This document shows, in pieces, positions 10,201 to 23,439 of a stretch of DNA of 64,000 bases. A program made the position numbers and the translations under genes. How positions within the stretch are numbered: the stretch's first letter is position 1; each line of letters opens with the position of its first letter. This DNA comes from Puffinus mauretanicus (lineage: Eukaryota; Chordata; Aves; Procellariiformes; Procellariidae). The notes beneath the pieces were generated by a model. That model did not search any database. It was not told where the DNA came from and was given only the letters and a program-made list of their open reading frames with translations. The stretch is taken from the NCBI GenBank assembly GCA_023333565.1, contig JAJKFH010003821.1, positions 186,001 through 250,000 of the forward strand, read 5' to 3'.

Positions 10201-12076
10201 TAGCTTTATACACACTTTGAAGCAGATCCTTGTCTCGTGTAAACTGTTAAACCTCTACTGACTTTGGTGGCATTACAGCAGCCTACAATAACTATGGATA
10301 TGTATCTGAGTATTCATGAGCTTGCTTTTTCGCATATATACAGATATTAAGTCTGATTTATTTAATCAGATTTATGTAGAATTATTTTCTTGTGGAGCAG
10401 AGGGTTAGTGACACATCATGCAATGATAGGATACACAGTATTTTAGATTTCAGAATGCATATTCTGTGTGTTTTTATCAAATAAAAAGAGTAATGTGATA
10501 AACGGTATTTTAACAAAATAAATTTCTTGTGGTGCAAAATCAAGGGAAAATAACTTATGATAGCTCTTGGAGAAGTTACCCACTTTTTATTAGGGATTGC
10601 CTCTCTGTAGCTATAGGTATGGGGCATTTATCATTTGTTATCTCAGACACTCTGCCTGCAATCCGTGCTTTAGAGATGTATTTCATCACAGAACTGTCCA
10701 GCTAAATGGATGGCATTTCTCAATGCTAAACTTATGGCTCAATTACAATCAATCTTACCCTACCAGCTTCCAAAGTGTGTATACAATTAATATAAATAAA
10801 ATGTAAACCCATAATTTCTAGTGTCATAGTGTTCGAAACAGAAAAAAATATTAAATCAATGCTCTCTTTACAGGTAATGGAATTTAGCATATGTCTGTAG
10901 GCTGTGCTACTTTCACCTGAGCTGATAAAATGCAAGCAGCATTTTTCTTTCTTGCAAATGAGTAATTTATTCCTGTTTTGTAGGTTTAGGGCTGACATCC
11001 ACACAAAAGCTCACACAAATTAAAGATTTAGGAGTGATGTTATTAGGAGACTGTTTTACTCTCCAAAACATGCTTACGAAGCCCATTCAAGTTAAGGTTA
11101 TTCAAAACTACAGATCAGAACATGGCAGGGCCCTGCTCTGCCTCAGTGCTGAAGGATGAAGTCCAGCCATTGCCTCTGAGGACGGCCCAGGTACCAAATG
11201 GACCGTAGCCTGCCCATTGCAAGAACAGCTAAATTTCTGAGGATGCTCTTATTCAGGACTCAAAAACATTTTTAAATTATTTTCTTTCTTGTGGGGAAAA
11301 AAAAAATCTTTGCACCATGGATGTTATCAGACTATGGATTAGGACTAATTATACTTCACAAGTGTTTTCATTAAGGTTTAGGGAGAAGCCATCAGAAAGT
11401 TTATAACCTAAATGTTCCAGTTAATGACTCACTGACCCGAACTTTAGCCCTTCTATTTTTATACAGATCTGTGTCAGGGAAACAATGTGTAGCTGTAAAT
11501 AAATCTTGTCAACATATTTAGCTGCTTTAAAAAAAAAATCTGAATATGTGCCTGCAGGATTATAAAGGATCTACAATCTACAGAGGGTATTATTATGTCT
11601 GTTCATGCTCTGGACCTGCAAATATCTGAGCAGTATAGCCAAGCATTTTGTTTTTTCTTTGCTTTTTTCCTTTTTTTTTTAAGAAGAATTGTGTGTCAGT
11701 TTATCTTGGCAACATTCCATGTTATTCAGTAATAGATGTCACCTCGATACCTCGCCACAAGCTCATCTTCAAATGTGATCGCTCCTAATCTATACAGTTC
11801 TACAGAGCTGGCATCAATACGAGGTCCTATTTGTAATTACGTTGATAAACCTTTTTACCATTCAGCCAATTGATTCTCTGTATTTGTGCCTGCTGCTTTG
11901 TTTAACATGGTTTTCTCAATGAAATGTTAATATGCTTCACTAAAACACTGACATTCATAAGTCATAGATGAGGTCATTGAATATGCAGTCCAACATGCAG
12001 CATGTATGCCAGAGTAGAATAACTTAATTAAATCCTTCCTCTGAGGATTAAGAGGGTTATTCTGACAGGCTTTTAC
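7225..12076. other. Non-coding stretch, AT-rich
   Basis: No gene recognised. Open frames, for example 7709-7993 minus, 9134-9484 minus and 9189-9467 plus, are short, overlap on opposite strands and lack domains. Splice-like signals occur near 9423-9470: a pyrimidine run ending in CAG, then a GTAAGT about 40 bases later. A single 38-base exon cannot be supported from that. 11720-11930 is of mixed composition and looks less random than its surroundings, possibly a conserved non-coding block, but I cannot demonstrate conservation. Confidence 0.55.
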
Positions 12077-12660
12077 AAGCCTGGGTGTGCTTGCGTGACA
12101 CAGAGGAGTGTGGTGCAGAGATAGGGAGGCAGCGGAGCGGCTCGGGGCAGCGTTGGTGCCGTGCAATGCCCCTGGCTGAGCTTACTGGGAGAGAGCCAGG
12201 ACCACAGGCTGCACCACTCCGGGCTGTGCCCAAGGACTTGCTCAGGGCGACCCTTGCCCTGAGCTGGGCGTAGGGGGCAGGTTTGGGCAGCGGGGGCTGG
12301 AGGGGTGGCTGTGTGGAGGGGTGGGAGGAGGCTCAGGGCTGACCATGCCGGAGCAGGGGACACCAGCAAAGCAATTGTAGCCGTGGGTGACTCATACTGG
12401 GGCAGGGACACCCTGAAACAAAGAGCAACAGAGGAAAATTCGCAAGGAGCAGATATCAGCAGAAAAAAACCCAATATGCGTGGAGCAACGGACTGAAACC
12501 ATCACGCACACGACCATAAACCTCACAGAGGGAGTTGGGACGGACTGAGGGTAATGTGCAGCAAAAATAAGGGAATCTGAGAATAGGAAGGGGGAAGGAG
12601 AGGTGTTTAATAAAGTGTTCGTTTAATTGTTTATGTTGTCTTTTTTTTTCTCAATACCCG
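12077..12660 (+). mobile_element. CpG-rich insert with LTR-like 3' end (uncertain)
   Basis: Base composition changes abruptly near 12070 to GC- and CpG-rich, then declines toward 12600. The 3' part contains AATAAA at 12610-12615, followed by a T-rich segment and a CTCAATACCCGAA-type ending near 12650-12663. That arrangement (polyadenylation signal, short T-rich stretch, conserved end) is what an R/U5 of an endogenous retroviral LTR looks like, and I associate the ending with avian ERVL-type LTRs. I could not find clean TG...CA boundaries or a target-site duplication. A CpG-rich regulatory island is the main alternative. Confidence 0.42.
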
Positions 12661-15600
12661 AATGAATGATCAGAAATTTGTGTTGTCAACAAATGAAATT
12701 ATTTAAAGAAAAAATGTTAGGTAAAAATTGCCCAAGTCAAGACTGTTCTGACTGTAACAGCACCCTGACTGCTGCTCATTTTCCTTGCTTCTTAGCTCAT
12801 ATTGCATGATCAAAATATTCTTTTACTGCTCTAACATATTTACAAAATCTTCCTCTTGTAACCCTCCGTTTAGTCATGGTCTCTTCGCTCTTACTCCTGC
12901 CATGATGCTTTATGCACTGGTTTCTTTCTGTACCATTTCTTCCTTTCCCCTCTCCCATTGGAGGTTTTCTTCTCATTGCTGGGGCTCCTGCTGAGGCCCC
13001 GGCATCTACTCATCAGCTGTTCAGCATCAGCCAGGCTTCCCAGCTTCTCTTTGGCAGATATTGCCTTGCAGTTTGGACCTGACCCCATTCAGTCTTTATG
13101 TTTCTTCCACCCACCATGACCGGCCCACAGCTTCAAACAGCTTCCTAGTCTGGTCTGGCAGGAGGAAGAAACCTTGGCACAGATAAACACACATGTAGAT
13201 AATTGCGTGATGAATGGATTGAGGGCAGCCCCTCAAATGCAAACTTGATGTGGCTTACAGTAAGAGGATTGAAACTGGTCAATTCATCAACATCCGAGTG
13301 CAATGGCAGATGAGAATGGCCCTGAAGTATCCAGGTGTAAGTTGATTTCACTATGATACCAATGCACCCAGAAACCAATACAGAATCATCACTTGTAAAA
13401 GTTTCAAAAGTAAAAGTACAACAAGCAACTAGGAGGAACGACAAAGAATGAAAATAATGGGTTACTAGTACAGAGTCGTTTGAATTGATTGGTAAATGCA
13501 ATGATATATTTCCATTCAGTTAAATATAAAGATTGATAAAGAGGAACAGCTGGGCAGGTTCTGGGAAGCAGAAGTGCTGCAAAAATCTTTGGATTATCTA
13601 AGATAATCAGTTAAATATTATTTTTTTGGTGGTTTGATGACCCTGAACACCTACTAAGGAAGTAGCTCATGTAAACCATGTTAAACACAGAAAAAGGACA
13701 GCTGAAAGGATTAATGCTGTTCTTCCACGTGTAAACAGAAGAATACTAATCAAGAATGGAAAGGTCATATTACCTCTGTAAGTGCACTAAAGGGATTGCT
13801 GATATAACACCATTGTCTGTTCTGAAACTTAATGAATCTCTGAATCTATAAATCTGAGTGATTTTCCTTCTCTAGTCTTGTTACACAGAATCTACATAGA
13901 CTGCACATTGCTATTCCTCTAGGCCCTAGCTATCCTTCCTTTTCACTACATCAGTCCTCATGTTCTTGCCTGGCAGTGAGCGTGCCAGAGCTGTGCCTGA
14001 TTCCTGTGCATTGAAGTGAGAGAACAATCATACTCATTGTGCTTAGATCTGTAATTAAGACAGCCGTTTCTTTTTTGTGTTTGTTTATTTATTTAGACTA
14101 ACTGAAATTATGTGAGAATAGATTTTAAGCTGACCACCACAAAAACAATCTGATCTGTATCACAATAGGGATCAAGGTTTATCATTTTCAGCATTGGCAG
14201 GATTAAGACCTAGAAGAGGGCTAATTTTTTTAATTAAGTGCCAATGAGGATCATTTCTTTCCACTTCTTGTTGCCAAGATTTACAGAATCATACTGTGTA
14301 TCCAGCTCTCTTCATAGGGATCATTTTTTATTACAGTGTTAAGGAATACTTGGAGACAAAATTTCAGATCCTGACAACTGATTTGTACATAAAGCAATGT
14401 GTATTACATTTGTGTGTTCAAAATCCCACCTGATGGCTTGCTAATTGCGTGTTCGTACAAAGAAGGCCCTGTTCATAAGTGTAGCTCTCAATTCCACCTG
14501 TGCAGACAGGAATGTGCAGACTTATTACCTGCAGACCTCAGGTTGGTTCTCAGGTTCTGGAAACATACTTGACAAATGAGTACATTTTCCCAGGTAAAAC
14601 TCTCTCTTCTCAGGGAGTAATACTTTTCTTACCTCTTCTCTCACTTTGGGGACAGTACATTGTTAAAATGAATTCTGTTCAAGAAATTCTGCACTGTAAT
14701 TTTACCCATACTTTGGGGAAAAAAATAATAACAAGCTCGTGTGGTGTCTCAAGGTTCTACTAAGATCACCCTGATAGGCACCTACGCCACTCAAAGAATA
14801 TAAGTGGTCCGCATTCATCTTCATCCAAGAGTGGAGTCCATTCATTTACTCATCCAAAAATATATGTAAGAAATGGAGAAGACAGTCTTCCAAATGGAAA
14901 CTAACAACACGTTTCAAATCAGATACAAAGTATCTAAAACAGTACTCCACCTCCCACTTCTCTAAGTGCAGAGTTACCACTAGCATAAGATGAAGATCTT
15001 TTTAATATCAGTAGTACTTTGCATTGTAAGTGTTGGGATGGAATGGGAATTGTGAATTCGGCAACTGCAACCTGGAAGCATCTCAAGATGTAAAGAACTG
15101 CAGACTCTTAAACTGACAGGAGAAGGGTGAGAAGCAAAGACAGACAAAGGGAGCAGAGACAGAAGTCCCTACAGTTCTACAAGGGATCGTAATCTCAATG
15201 GGGATGATGCAGACAACCATGGTAAGATCCTGAAGATTTAGAAGTTTGAACAGTGGTTTGTGCAGCAGTATCTTTGTGCAAACCTCCATGGAGATGTCTA
15301 GTCTTCGGAGGTGACCAGGAGTCTACCTTTGTGCTTCAACCATCACTAAAATTCCAAATCACAAAATGGTTTCACAACCTTGTTATGTGTAAATGTGTGT
15401 TTATAAACATGAACTAGCTTGAGCAACTCCTACCACTAGTCATGTACCAAGGAATGAAAGGCAAGTCCATTTTCATTCATGACATCCTACCAAGAGTGGT
15501 GTTGAGAAATGCTTTTTCAAATGTCGTCTCCTAATTTCACAGTCTCCTAAGATTCTGCTCCATAGCAATGGTATCATGTACTTTAGCATTCCATAAGTAA

Positions 15601-18600
15601 TCCCACTGTTAAAAAAAAACCACAAAAACAAACAAAAGAAAACCCCTGCCTCAGCCTCTAATTAAGTGTTTCCTGCAACAGGTAAAAACACAGGCATTTC
15701 ATCATAATTCTCTTTGGGATTGGGAGAGTGGTGGTTAATGATTCCAATTATCAAATTATAAATCAAGTGCAAGAGTAACCCTTAGTTCTGTGGGTACACA
15801 AGAAACCACTGTTAGTTCATTTTAGTGATAGCTACTTGAGGTAAGAATAGTCTACCATGTTTTTCTAAGACACATGGTGATTAAAACTCTCACAGACGCT
15901 AATATGGGGATAAAAATTGGTGCTAAAATAGGAGAGATGGACAAGAAAGATCTAAGTATGCCCTAACATCAGGAGTGAGCAGTATTTATTCAGGTATGCC
16001 CTGTATGCCTTCTCCCTCATAGATACACCATAAAGAATATGGGTAAGCTAATCAGGGAGTATTTGTTGTTTTCCTTTAATTGGTTAGTAGTTGCTAGCAC
16101 ACTAAATCGAAAGGGTATCTGAAGGGCTAATTAATCCATTGTCATCAAACTGGCAGATATCTGAATGTTCCAAGACTTTGCTATAGAGATGGTTAAAGTA
16201 ACAGATTTGAACTATCAGGACAGCTCAAGCAAACATTTGCCAGTGAATGCATTAAGTTTATGCATAGCTGCATGAATATATGTTTATGGGCTATTTCTAT
16301 ACTAACTGTAGTGGTGAACACATCTGCATTTTGATGAAGACAAACATTTTCATGAGCAGCTAATCTCACCTGGGTAAACAAAAGAGATTACCCAAGTAAG
16401 CTACTATAGAACATTGGATTGCTCTGTACTGCATTTGTTGGTTTGAATAGTCTTGTGGTTGAATTTAGTTCTGCCTGTTAAGGAAATAATTGGTTTAATG
16501 GATAATATTCTGTACTTTCCAAATGAAATGGGGAAAAAAAAAAGAGCATAATTTCTAACACAGGTTTCAACATCAGAGAGTTCTCTATTTATACAAAGAT
16601 GCAAAGTACCTGCCTTTGCAGGTCTTGCTAATTGGATGTCTCCGGTCTCACAAGACTTCTATTGTTTATCAGCTCCTCTCAAGTAAACTTAACTTACATA
16701 CAGACTTTTCATATTTCTTCTACCTTCCCACATGTTATTCTGGATCATTTCCGGTTCTGTCCTCCACTGCTTCTTTCTCCCTAATCCACAACTTCCGGTT
16801 TCATCTGCACTCCTTCTTTCCTGTCCATATCTCACATAGCTCCATAGCTCTTCCTCTTCCCCTTATGACCAAACACTTGTTCTTTGCTTCTCTGAACTCT
16901 TTCCATCCCCTTTTTGCAGATTTTCATAATTGTGCATTTTCCCTTTTACATCCTTTTCTCCAAGTTCCCATCTCCTCTCATTTTACTGGGCACTGGGAGC
17001 ATATAATTTGCTCATGGCTCAAGCAATCAAAACCAACACATGCTTCCTTCACCACAATAGTCCCAGTGGGATCTCGATAGTCTTCCATCAGCTATGGGAA
17101 TAGGATTTGTTCTACTAAAGTCCATTAGGAGTTCTCTAATGGCCTGAAAAGACATCATAGTCCTTTTGGGTTAGTATGTTTACCAGGAGCATTTCTCAAT
17201 GAAAACTCTCATAATATAACTATGTCCTGGTGGAATGTCCTCCTTCAATTCTGGTCAGTAAAAATCCCTTCAGACAAGAGCTTTCTACAAGTTAAAATCT
17301 CTGGTAGGGCCTTGGGTGAGATTCTAAGGAGACGTCAACAGCTTTCAGTTGAAAAGCTTGAGTTTAAACTGGCAGTCTCTGCTCTCTGAAAAAAAGTAAA
17401 AAAATGAGACAGAGAGAATGGTCTGTAAAATATTTAAGTCTTCATCTGGTAAGATTCAACCCATCTCATCTTGGGCACGCATGAAGTTAGCAGAGGTACA
17501 CTCTCTGCTGGGTCCCCCATCCAGTAATTATATTTTCCCCTCCATTTTATGAGTACTTTATTACTTCAAAAGTAGGTCAGACCCCAATAGAGAATGCAAG
17601 AAAGTTGTCTGTTGGAAACTGAAGCATTTGCACACAGTAGATTTGATTTACCCATGTTAGTGCCTTAGTAGTGATCTAGTGGTGCTAGCTAAGGCTACAA
17701 GGGCCATGTTCTCTTGAAATGGGCCATTGGAAATGAGGGTTTGATAGGGACTAAACCTCCAGTTTGAATGAGCACAATTTCATCAAGTGAAAAGATAACT
17801 CTTCACTTTGACCCTGCCGTTCTCTAGGGAATGCTGATCAACACTGCTGCATTGTCATCTGTCTAAACAAGTTAATTACTCGTATGTCAGAAACCCCCCG
17901 GAAAACTGTGTTAAAGTGCTGTTGAGGGCCTGACTTGATCTCTACAGGCAGGTAAACCTCTGTATGGTGCTGTGTTACCCTACTTGATTGAAGAACAAGG
18001 CAGTAATCGCAAGATAAGCTATCAATTTTGAAAGGCTTCCGAAATTCTGAAGCAAAATGGCATGACTTAAGAAAGGAAATGTAGGCTTAACTCTAAATTT
18101 TTCTGGCTTTTGTGGATATAAATCAAACCCTCTATTGTTTTAACTGTTTGGGGTGTGCTATTTTCCTGATCTTTCAGATCTGTCTCCTTTTAGTTTTTCT
18201 ATTGTACTTACGATCATATAAAAATACACTGTTTTTATACAGGATCATTGATAACACTGGGATCTATTGATTCTGCAAGACAATGTTAGTGAACCTATTT
18301 AGACCTAGCCATGTTTTTCACACTGTGCTGAAGAATTCATTCAGAATTTATGCCCGCAATGGTTTTGTAAAATACTCTTGGCATTACAGATCATGCGTCT
18401 TCAGATTTTACCACAAGCCAAATTTTTTAGAGGTACAGAGGATCCATACTCCAAAGGAATCTAAGGTGCTGCAAGTCCTTACCAGCTCTGCAAATCATCA
18501 CTGTATATTTGAAATGTGCTACATTTGAAAAAAACACCTACATCTGAGTTACAGTCATCGATGGCATGCAACAAGCAAAGAGGGATAGATTGTCAACTAT

Positions 18601-19124
18601 TACTTCCAATTCTTTACACTCTGGGATTAGGGACATTAAATTAAGTCAGCAGGAAATCAGTTCACATGAAGCAAAAGGATGGGTGGTTAATTTGAGAAAC
18701 TTCTTGAAACAGTTTGTTGTAGACTCCGAAGGTTTACATGGTTTCTTGGGGAAAAATACCTGGAACAGAAATCCATCAAGGGATACTGGTTAAACAGAAA
18801 GCGTGACTCACTCAGGAACTCCTACAGCTGAGAGAGTGCTTGTGCAATGCATCACGCATGCTTGCCCTGCTCCTGTGCTTAACGTATTCAGTTCCAGCCA
18901 CACTCAGAGGCAGGACACTGAGATGTAGGTAACTTCAGTCCGACCCAACGCAGCTACTTTTATGTTGCTATGTCCTCTTCTGTGTTTAAAGGAACTTTTT
19001 TTAATTATTTTTGTTACTTTATGCTAACCCTTTCTTCGCACCTCCCCTCCAGTCCTCTCGGCTCCCTTCTCTTTTCTTCAATGATGTCTATGCAATATTT
19101 TGGGGAATTTTGTTTGTTTATTTA
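12661..19124. other. Non-coding stretch, AT-rich
   Basis: No gene recognised. 16690-16985 is a pyrimidine-rich stretch on the plus strand, which explains the 154-codon open frame at 16616-17080 with its Ser/Phe/Leu/His-rich, low-complexity translation. A small inverted pair, GCAAAG/CTTTGC, lies at 16601-16619. A short A-rich patch lies at 15610-15645. Nothing else is distinctive. Confidence 0.55.
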
Positions 19125-19149
19125 TTTTGTTTTGTTTTGTTTTGTTTTT
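19125..19149. repeat. (TTTTG)n simple repeat
   Basis: Four TTTTG units followed by five T. It could be the complement of a degenerate A-rich tail of an old retroposed sequence, but no body of such an element is visible beside it. Confidence 0.85.
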
Positions 19150-22100
19150 AACTCTGAGGTTTACCTTAGCACTACTAGTATGCGCTGCAAATAAATTAGT
19201 TGTTAAAATTACAGAACAAGTCCTGCTTGCACTTCTCTCCTGGACCTGCCCATCTCATAAGGCCAAGGAGACCTCTTTGCATCAGAAATAATATTTTTTT
19301 TAGTGGAAGTGATGTGTGGCTAGAGAGAAATGTGCTCTGCTTTTTAAGAAACTCCAAAACAAATCTTTAAATTGAAGTTCAGAGTGAGCAATCATAAAAG
19401 TCCAAATCTGGAAATCCTTTCTTAATTTCTGATCAGTCAAGGAAGTAAAAATTCAGGGAGAGCATTTCATTGAGGATAAAAGCATTGAGCTCCTCAGTGA
19501 TGCCATCAGGATTTGGTCCACAGATTTGACACTGAAATGCTGACACACCGTTACTACTGCAGTGCACACCGTGTTGCTATAATTATTCTTTGCTCATATT
19601 CAGCACTTAAGGTACTGCTCGGATAACTGCTCTCATGTAGCAAAGCTGGCAAGCTTTCTACTTTGAACACAACATAAAGTTTTCTTCATGGTCACAATCA
19701 TAAAATTGTATTTCTCAGCTGAGAAAAAAAAAATACATGCAGTCCAGGGGCTCATTTGGTCCTTTTGCAGGAACATAAACCCAAGTAAAAATACTGGGTT
19801 GCAGGGCAGCAAGTGGTTTGTGCTGCTATTCATGAGGTCCAGCAAAGCTGGATATTTTCTTTTATCATAACCATGTTATCCAGTTACAGTGCCTGTGGAG
19901 TCAGAAAAATTTGGGGTATTGTCATTGCAAATGTTTCTCTTCACGCTTGTTTACCAGTTGCAGAGAGTTCATATAAAATCTCTGGAGCTCTCTTCCAACA
20001 GGATTTTGTAGTGTATTAATAATACACACCCTTCTTGACAGTGGTGTTGGCAGTTCCAGAAAGACAAAACCAAAAATAATCTCAAAGCAAATTGAAAACA
20101 AATTTGTATTAAAAAAAGTTTGCTGAGTTGAAAAACAATTTCTCATTTATTTTTTAAACCATTAAAGTAGTGTATTCAACTTCACTTGAAACAGCTCTTT
20201 CCAGATGCAATAATTTTGAAACATATACACTTCCCCCCCCAGAAAAAGAAGTAAGAGGAAAGGAAATTAAAAATGAAAAGCTTGACTGAAAACTTGAATC
20301 ATTTCATTTGGAAAATGTCAAAACAAAACATTTATTTTTTTCTCATGTTTTCTTTCCATGAAAAGAGCGATTCAATGAAAAGGAAATGAATTCATTAAAT
20401 CTTTCAGGAAGAATATATCCATATTTCTGGTCCTCAAAAAATTTTAACTGACAAATGTTGCCAAGCTCTACCATATAAAATTTCTCCTCTTGCTTCAAAT
20501 GCTGTGATTTTCTATGCAACACCGAGAATACGTGGGTGGTTATTAATTTGTTAGGTGCAAAGAAATAGCGCGGAGATTCTTAAAAGACATGTTCCCTTTT
20601 CTACCCTTGGCCATAATGGCTTTCCCTATTTCACTTAATGGTTTTCCAGCAGTTGATCTTGTAGTACTTATTTTGCAGCCTTTGCCTCTTCTGCCACACC
20701 TGTTTCTTTCTTACCTTTTTTTCTCATTCATGAACCCAATGAGAGACTTCTGCCCTGCTGCCTTTCCCATTTTCTCTGATGACCTGAACTAAAGCTCACT
20801 GAAAGTTGTGGAAGAGCTCCTCTTGATTTCAGAGGGCTTTGGATATCAGCCTAGTGGCATCCAGTTTTCACCTTAACCCTACTAAAACCAATTTCCATGT
20901 CTGAAATGCACATGACTTTATTTGGTTTTATACAGTGCATGCTTAAACAAAACTTTTTTCTTTTCTCATTAAACATTTCTTGTGAAGATCAGTAGGGTAG
21001 ATGGAAACATTATGAATATTAATCCTAATGGATTAAAGGCACTTTCCAGGTCTAATATGCCAGATGCACCTTCTCCATTTCCGCTTTCATCACACTTTTA
21101 GTGGGCTCCCAGGGGGCTTCATTTATATATTACAGTGTGGAATATTTTTGTGGCTACACTAGTAACTATGGCAATTTATAATGGTGTACAATTATGCTCC
21201 AGCACAAGAAACAGTGGAAAAAGAAAATCTAAAGTGATAATGATACAATATAGTATCACACTCACCCCTAAACCCTTGCAGTAGCTTCAAGTTAGCAAAT
21301 CCATTGAAGTTTATTGGCTCCACTTTGCTAATAAGTATCAGAAGAAGGGGATAGCTGAGAAACAACTCTGGAGACAGGGCAAGACTAGAGAGTGGGTGTC
21401 TCCTTGGAAAGCGTGTAAACATTTCTTCACTGAGTTTGCAAGGCTTGTGCTTTGAGTGATGCAATATAGTCCTGTGAAATCTGCAGCAAAATCTGTCTTG
21501 ATGCCTCCCTGGAGCCAGGGGCCCGGTGGGGGAAGAGCTAGTGCTGTGGGGATTTTGGGGAACCTGTATTCCTGCATGAAAGGATTAGAAACAAACAAAC
21601 ACAGGTCTGAAGCTGGCTGACAGGGGAAGCCTTGGTTCACAAATCAACACATCTTATCTAATATTGGGATACTGGGGTCTGAAAGGATCAGTTGTCACCC
21701 TCTTGCAGAAAAAGAAGGAAGAGGAAGGGAAAAAAAAGGAAGAAAAAACGATTCTTAGTTGATGCAGCTGGTATAAAGGTGAACATCATGAAAACTCAGG
21801 CACAGGCCCCATAGGCTGCCACCTGCCAGAGAAATGTCCCAAACTTGATGGGGGCAGCAGATGAAAGTATTCAAATGCAGCATGGAGGAACACACCACAG
21901 AGTTCAGTTTGCTGCAGGAGAGGTGAGGATGGTATGAACCCACTGCCAGATCAGGGCACCCTGGGGAGACTGTCTCAAGCCTGTGCTGAACAGAAAGAGG
22001 AGGTTTACAGCATATCACAGCTCAAAAGAACAAAGATTAAAACCTACTAATGTTATGGACAAGTTTCCTAAACTCGTTTCATATTTGTACCTGCACAATT

Positions 22101-23439
22101 CAAGGGCACGTCTTGCTCATATATTTTGAGGGAAGTTCTGTCCAATTTCTTAATCAGGACTCCAGATTACAAATTTTAAAGGAAGATGTGACACATATAG
22201 AGGGACAAAGTTCAGGTCATTGCATTATTCTCTTTGACCGTAATTTACAGTGATTACAATATTTTCTGGTGTAATTTTAATTTTGTATTCCTGATGTTTA
22301 GACTATTAAACAATAAAACGGTATAAGTGTTTATCCTCTTTAAGCCACTGATACATATTAAAAAATATAGCTCAAGCATAACAAGCATTTTTCATATCCG
22401 AGAATGAAGAAAGTGATTCACTGTGATATTTTTCATGACAACAGTATATTTGTCATGGCACAGCCAATTACTGCAGTAGGTTTAGTTCAGATTTTTTTGC
22501 TTGAGAAGGAAGCAAGGATACTACACTTACGAAAATATACTTCTATTATTTTTAATTTATTTATTATTGATAGTAATAAAGAAAATCTCACGAGAATTTA
22601 AGTTTCCACCTCTGAGAGAACAATGTTCATAGGGTTTGTAAGCAAAAAATACTCGTCTCTTTTTCTCTTTGAGGTTTTCTATATTTTCCAATAAATTATT
22701 CAGTGTTTCACGTTATGATTCTTGAGTTTGCTCTCAGATCTATTAAATCCCTGTATATGTAAGTTTTACGAACACTGTTTGTAAAGATTATGCAGAGTCT
22801 AAGTGCATTAGTGACAGAGGTCATGAAATATTGAGAGATTTAACCGCAACTGTGAGATAAATAAGTATTTCTCCCAGAGGCCTAAAAGCTGGCTTGTTCA
22901 CATATAACACAAAGCCCTGTGCAATATTGACACATTATATCCTGCTATTTGAAATTAATCTGTAAAATAACACTAGCTCCTGTATCAGAGTATTAGGGTA
23001 CTACAACCAACCCAGAAACTCAGGGTGATCCAGGAAGGTGTTTTGTCATCACAGCAATCGTAGAGAGAAGGGAAGGAAACTGAAGTGAAAAATAAAATAT
23101 TCTTAAATCCACAAAAGCTTTTTTTAGTTAAAGTTAATTGACTGGTAAAATCTCCTTTTGTGTTCTTTTTTTATTCCCCCAGTCAAGTTCACAGCAGAAT
23201 ATCAATGAGGTTTGTTGAAATGGAAACTTTTCACTGTGCATAATTAGAGTAAATGAAACGTGCATCCATTCTCAATGTGCTTCTTTTATTTCTGTAAAAT
23301 TTAATTTCTCCGAGAATGGAGGCAGAAAAAAAAATGGGGTGAATGTCAACTTACACGAGAAGGGATTGAAAATTTCAACGCCAGCTCAAGAGCAATGATT
23401 GGGATCAGAAATATTCCTCTGTGATAGGGGCAAACACTT
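19150..23439. other. Non-coding stretch, AT-rich
   Basis: No gene recognised. It contains a run of eight C at 20233-20240, a purine-rich patch at 21710-21750, and the paired TAATCC/GGATTA site annotated separately. Open frames are short and overlap between strands. Confidence 0.55.
21020..21035. promoter_or_regulatory. Inverted pair of TAATCC homeodomain sites
   Basis: TAATCC at 21020-21025 and its exact inverse GGATTA at 21030-21035 are separated by TAAT. TAATCC is the core bound by K50 homeodomains (OTX, PITX, goosecoid type). Inverted sites with a short spacer suit cooperative homeodomain dimers. The sequence match is direct; any regulatory role is inference. Confidence 0.35.

Noticed and set aside
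16601..16622. Small inverted repeats (GCAAAG/CTTTGC and CCTGC/GCAGG)
   Set aside because: Arms of five to six bases; no hairpin RNA precursor of plausible length.
16616..17080. 154-codon plus-strand open frame
   Set aside because: Low-complexity translation from a CT-rich stretch; no domain.
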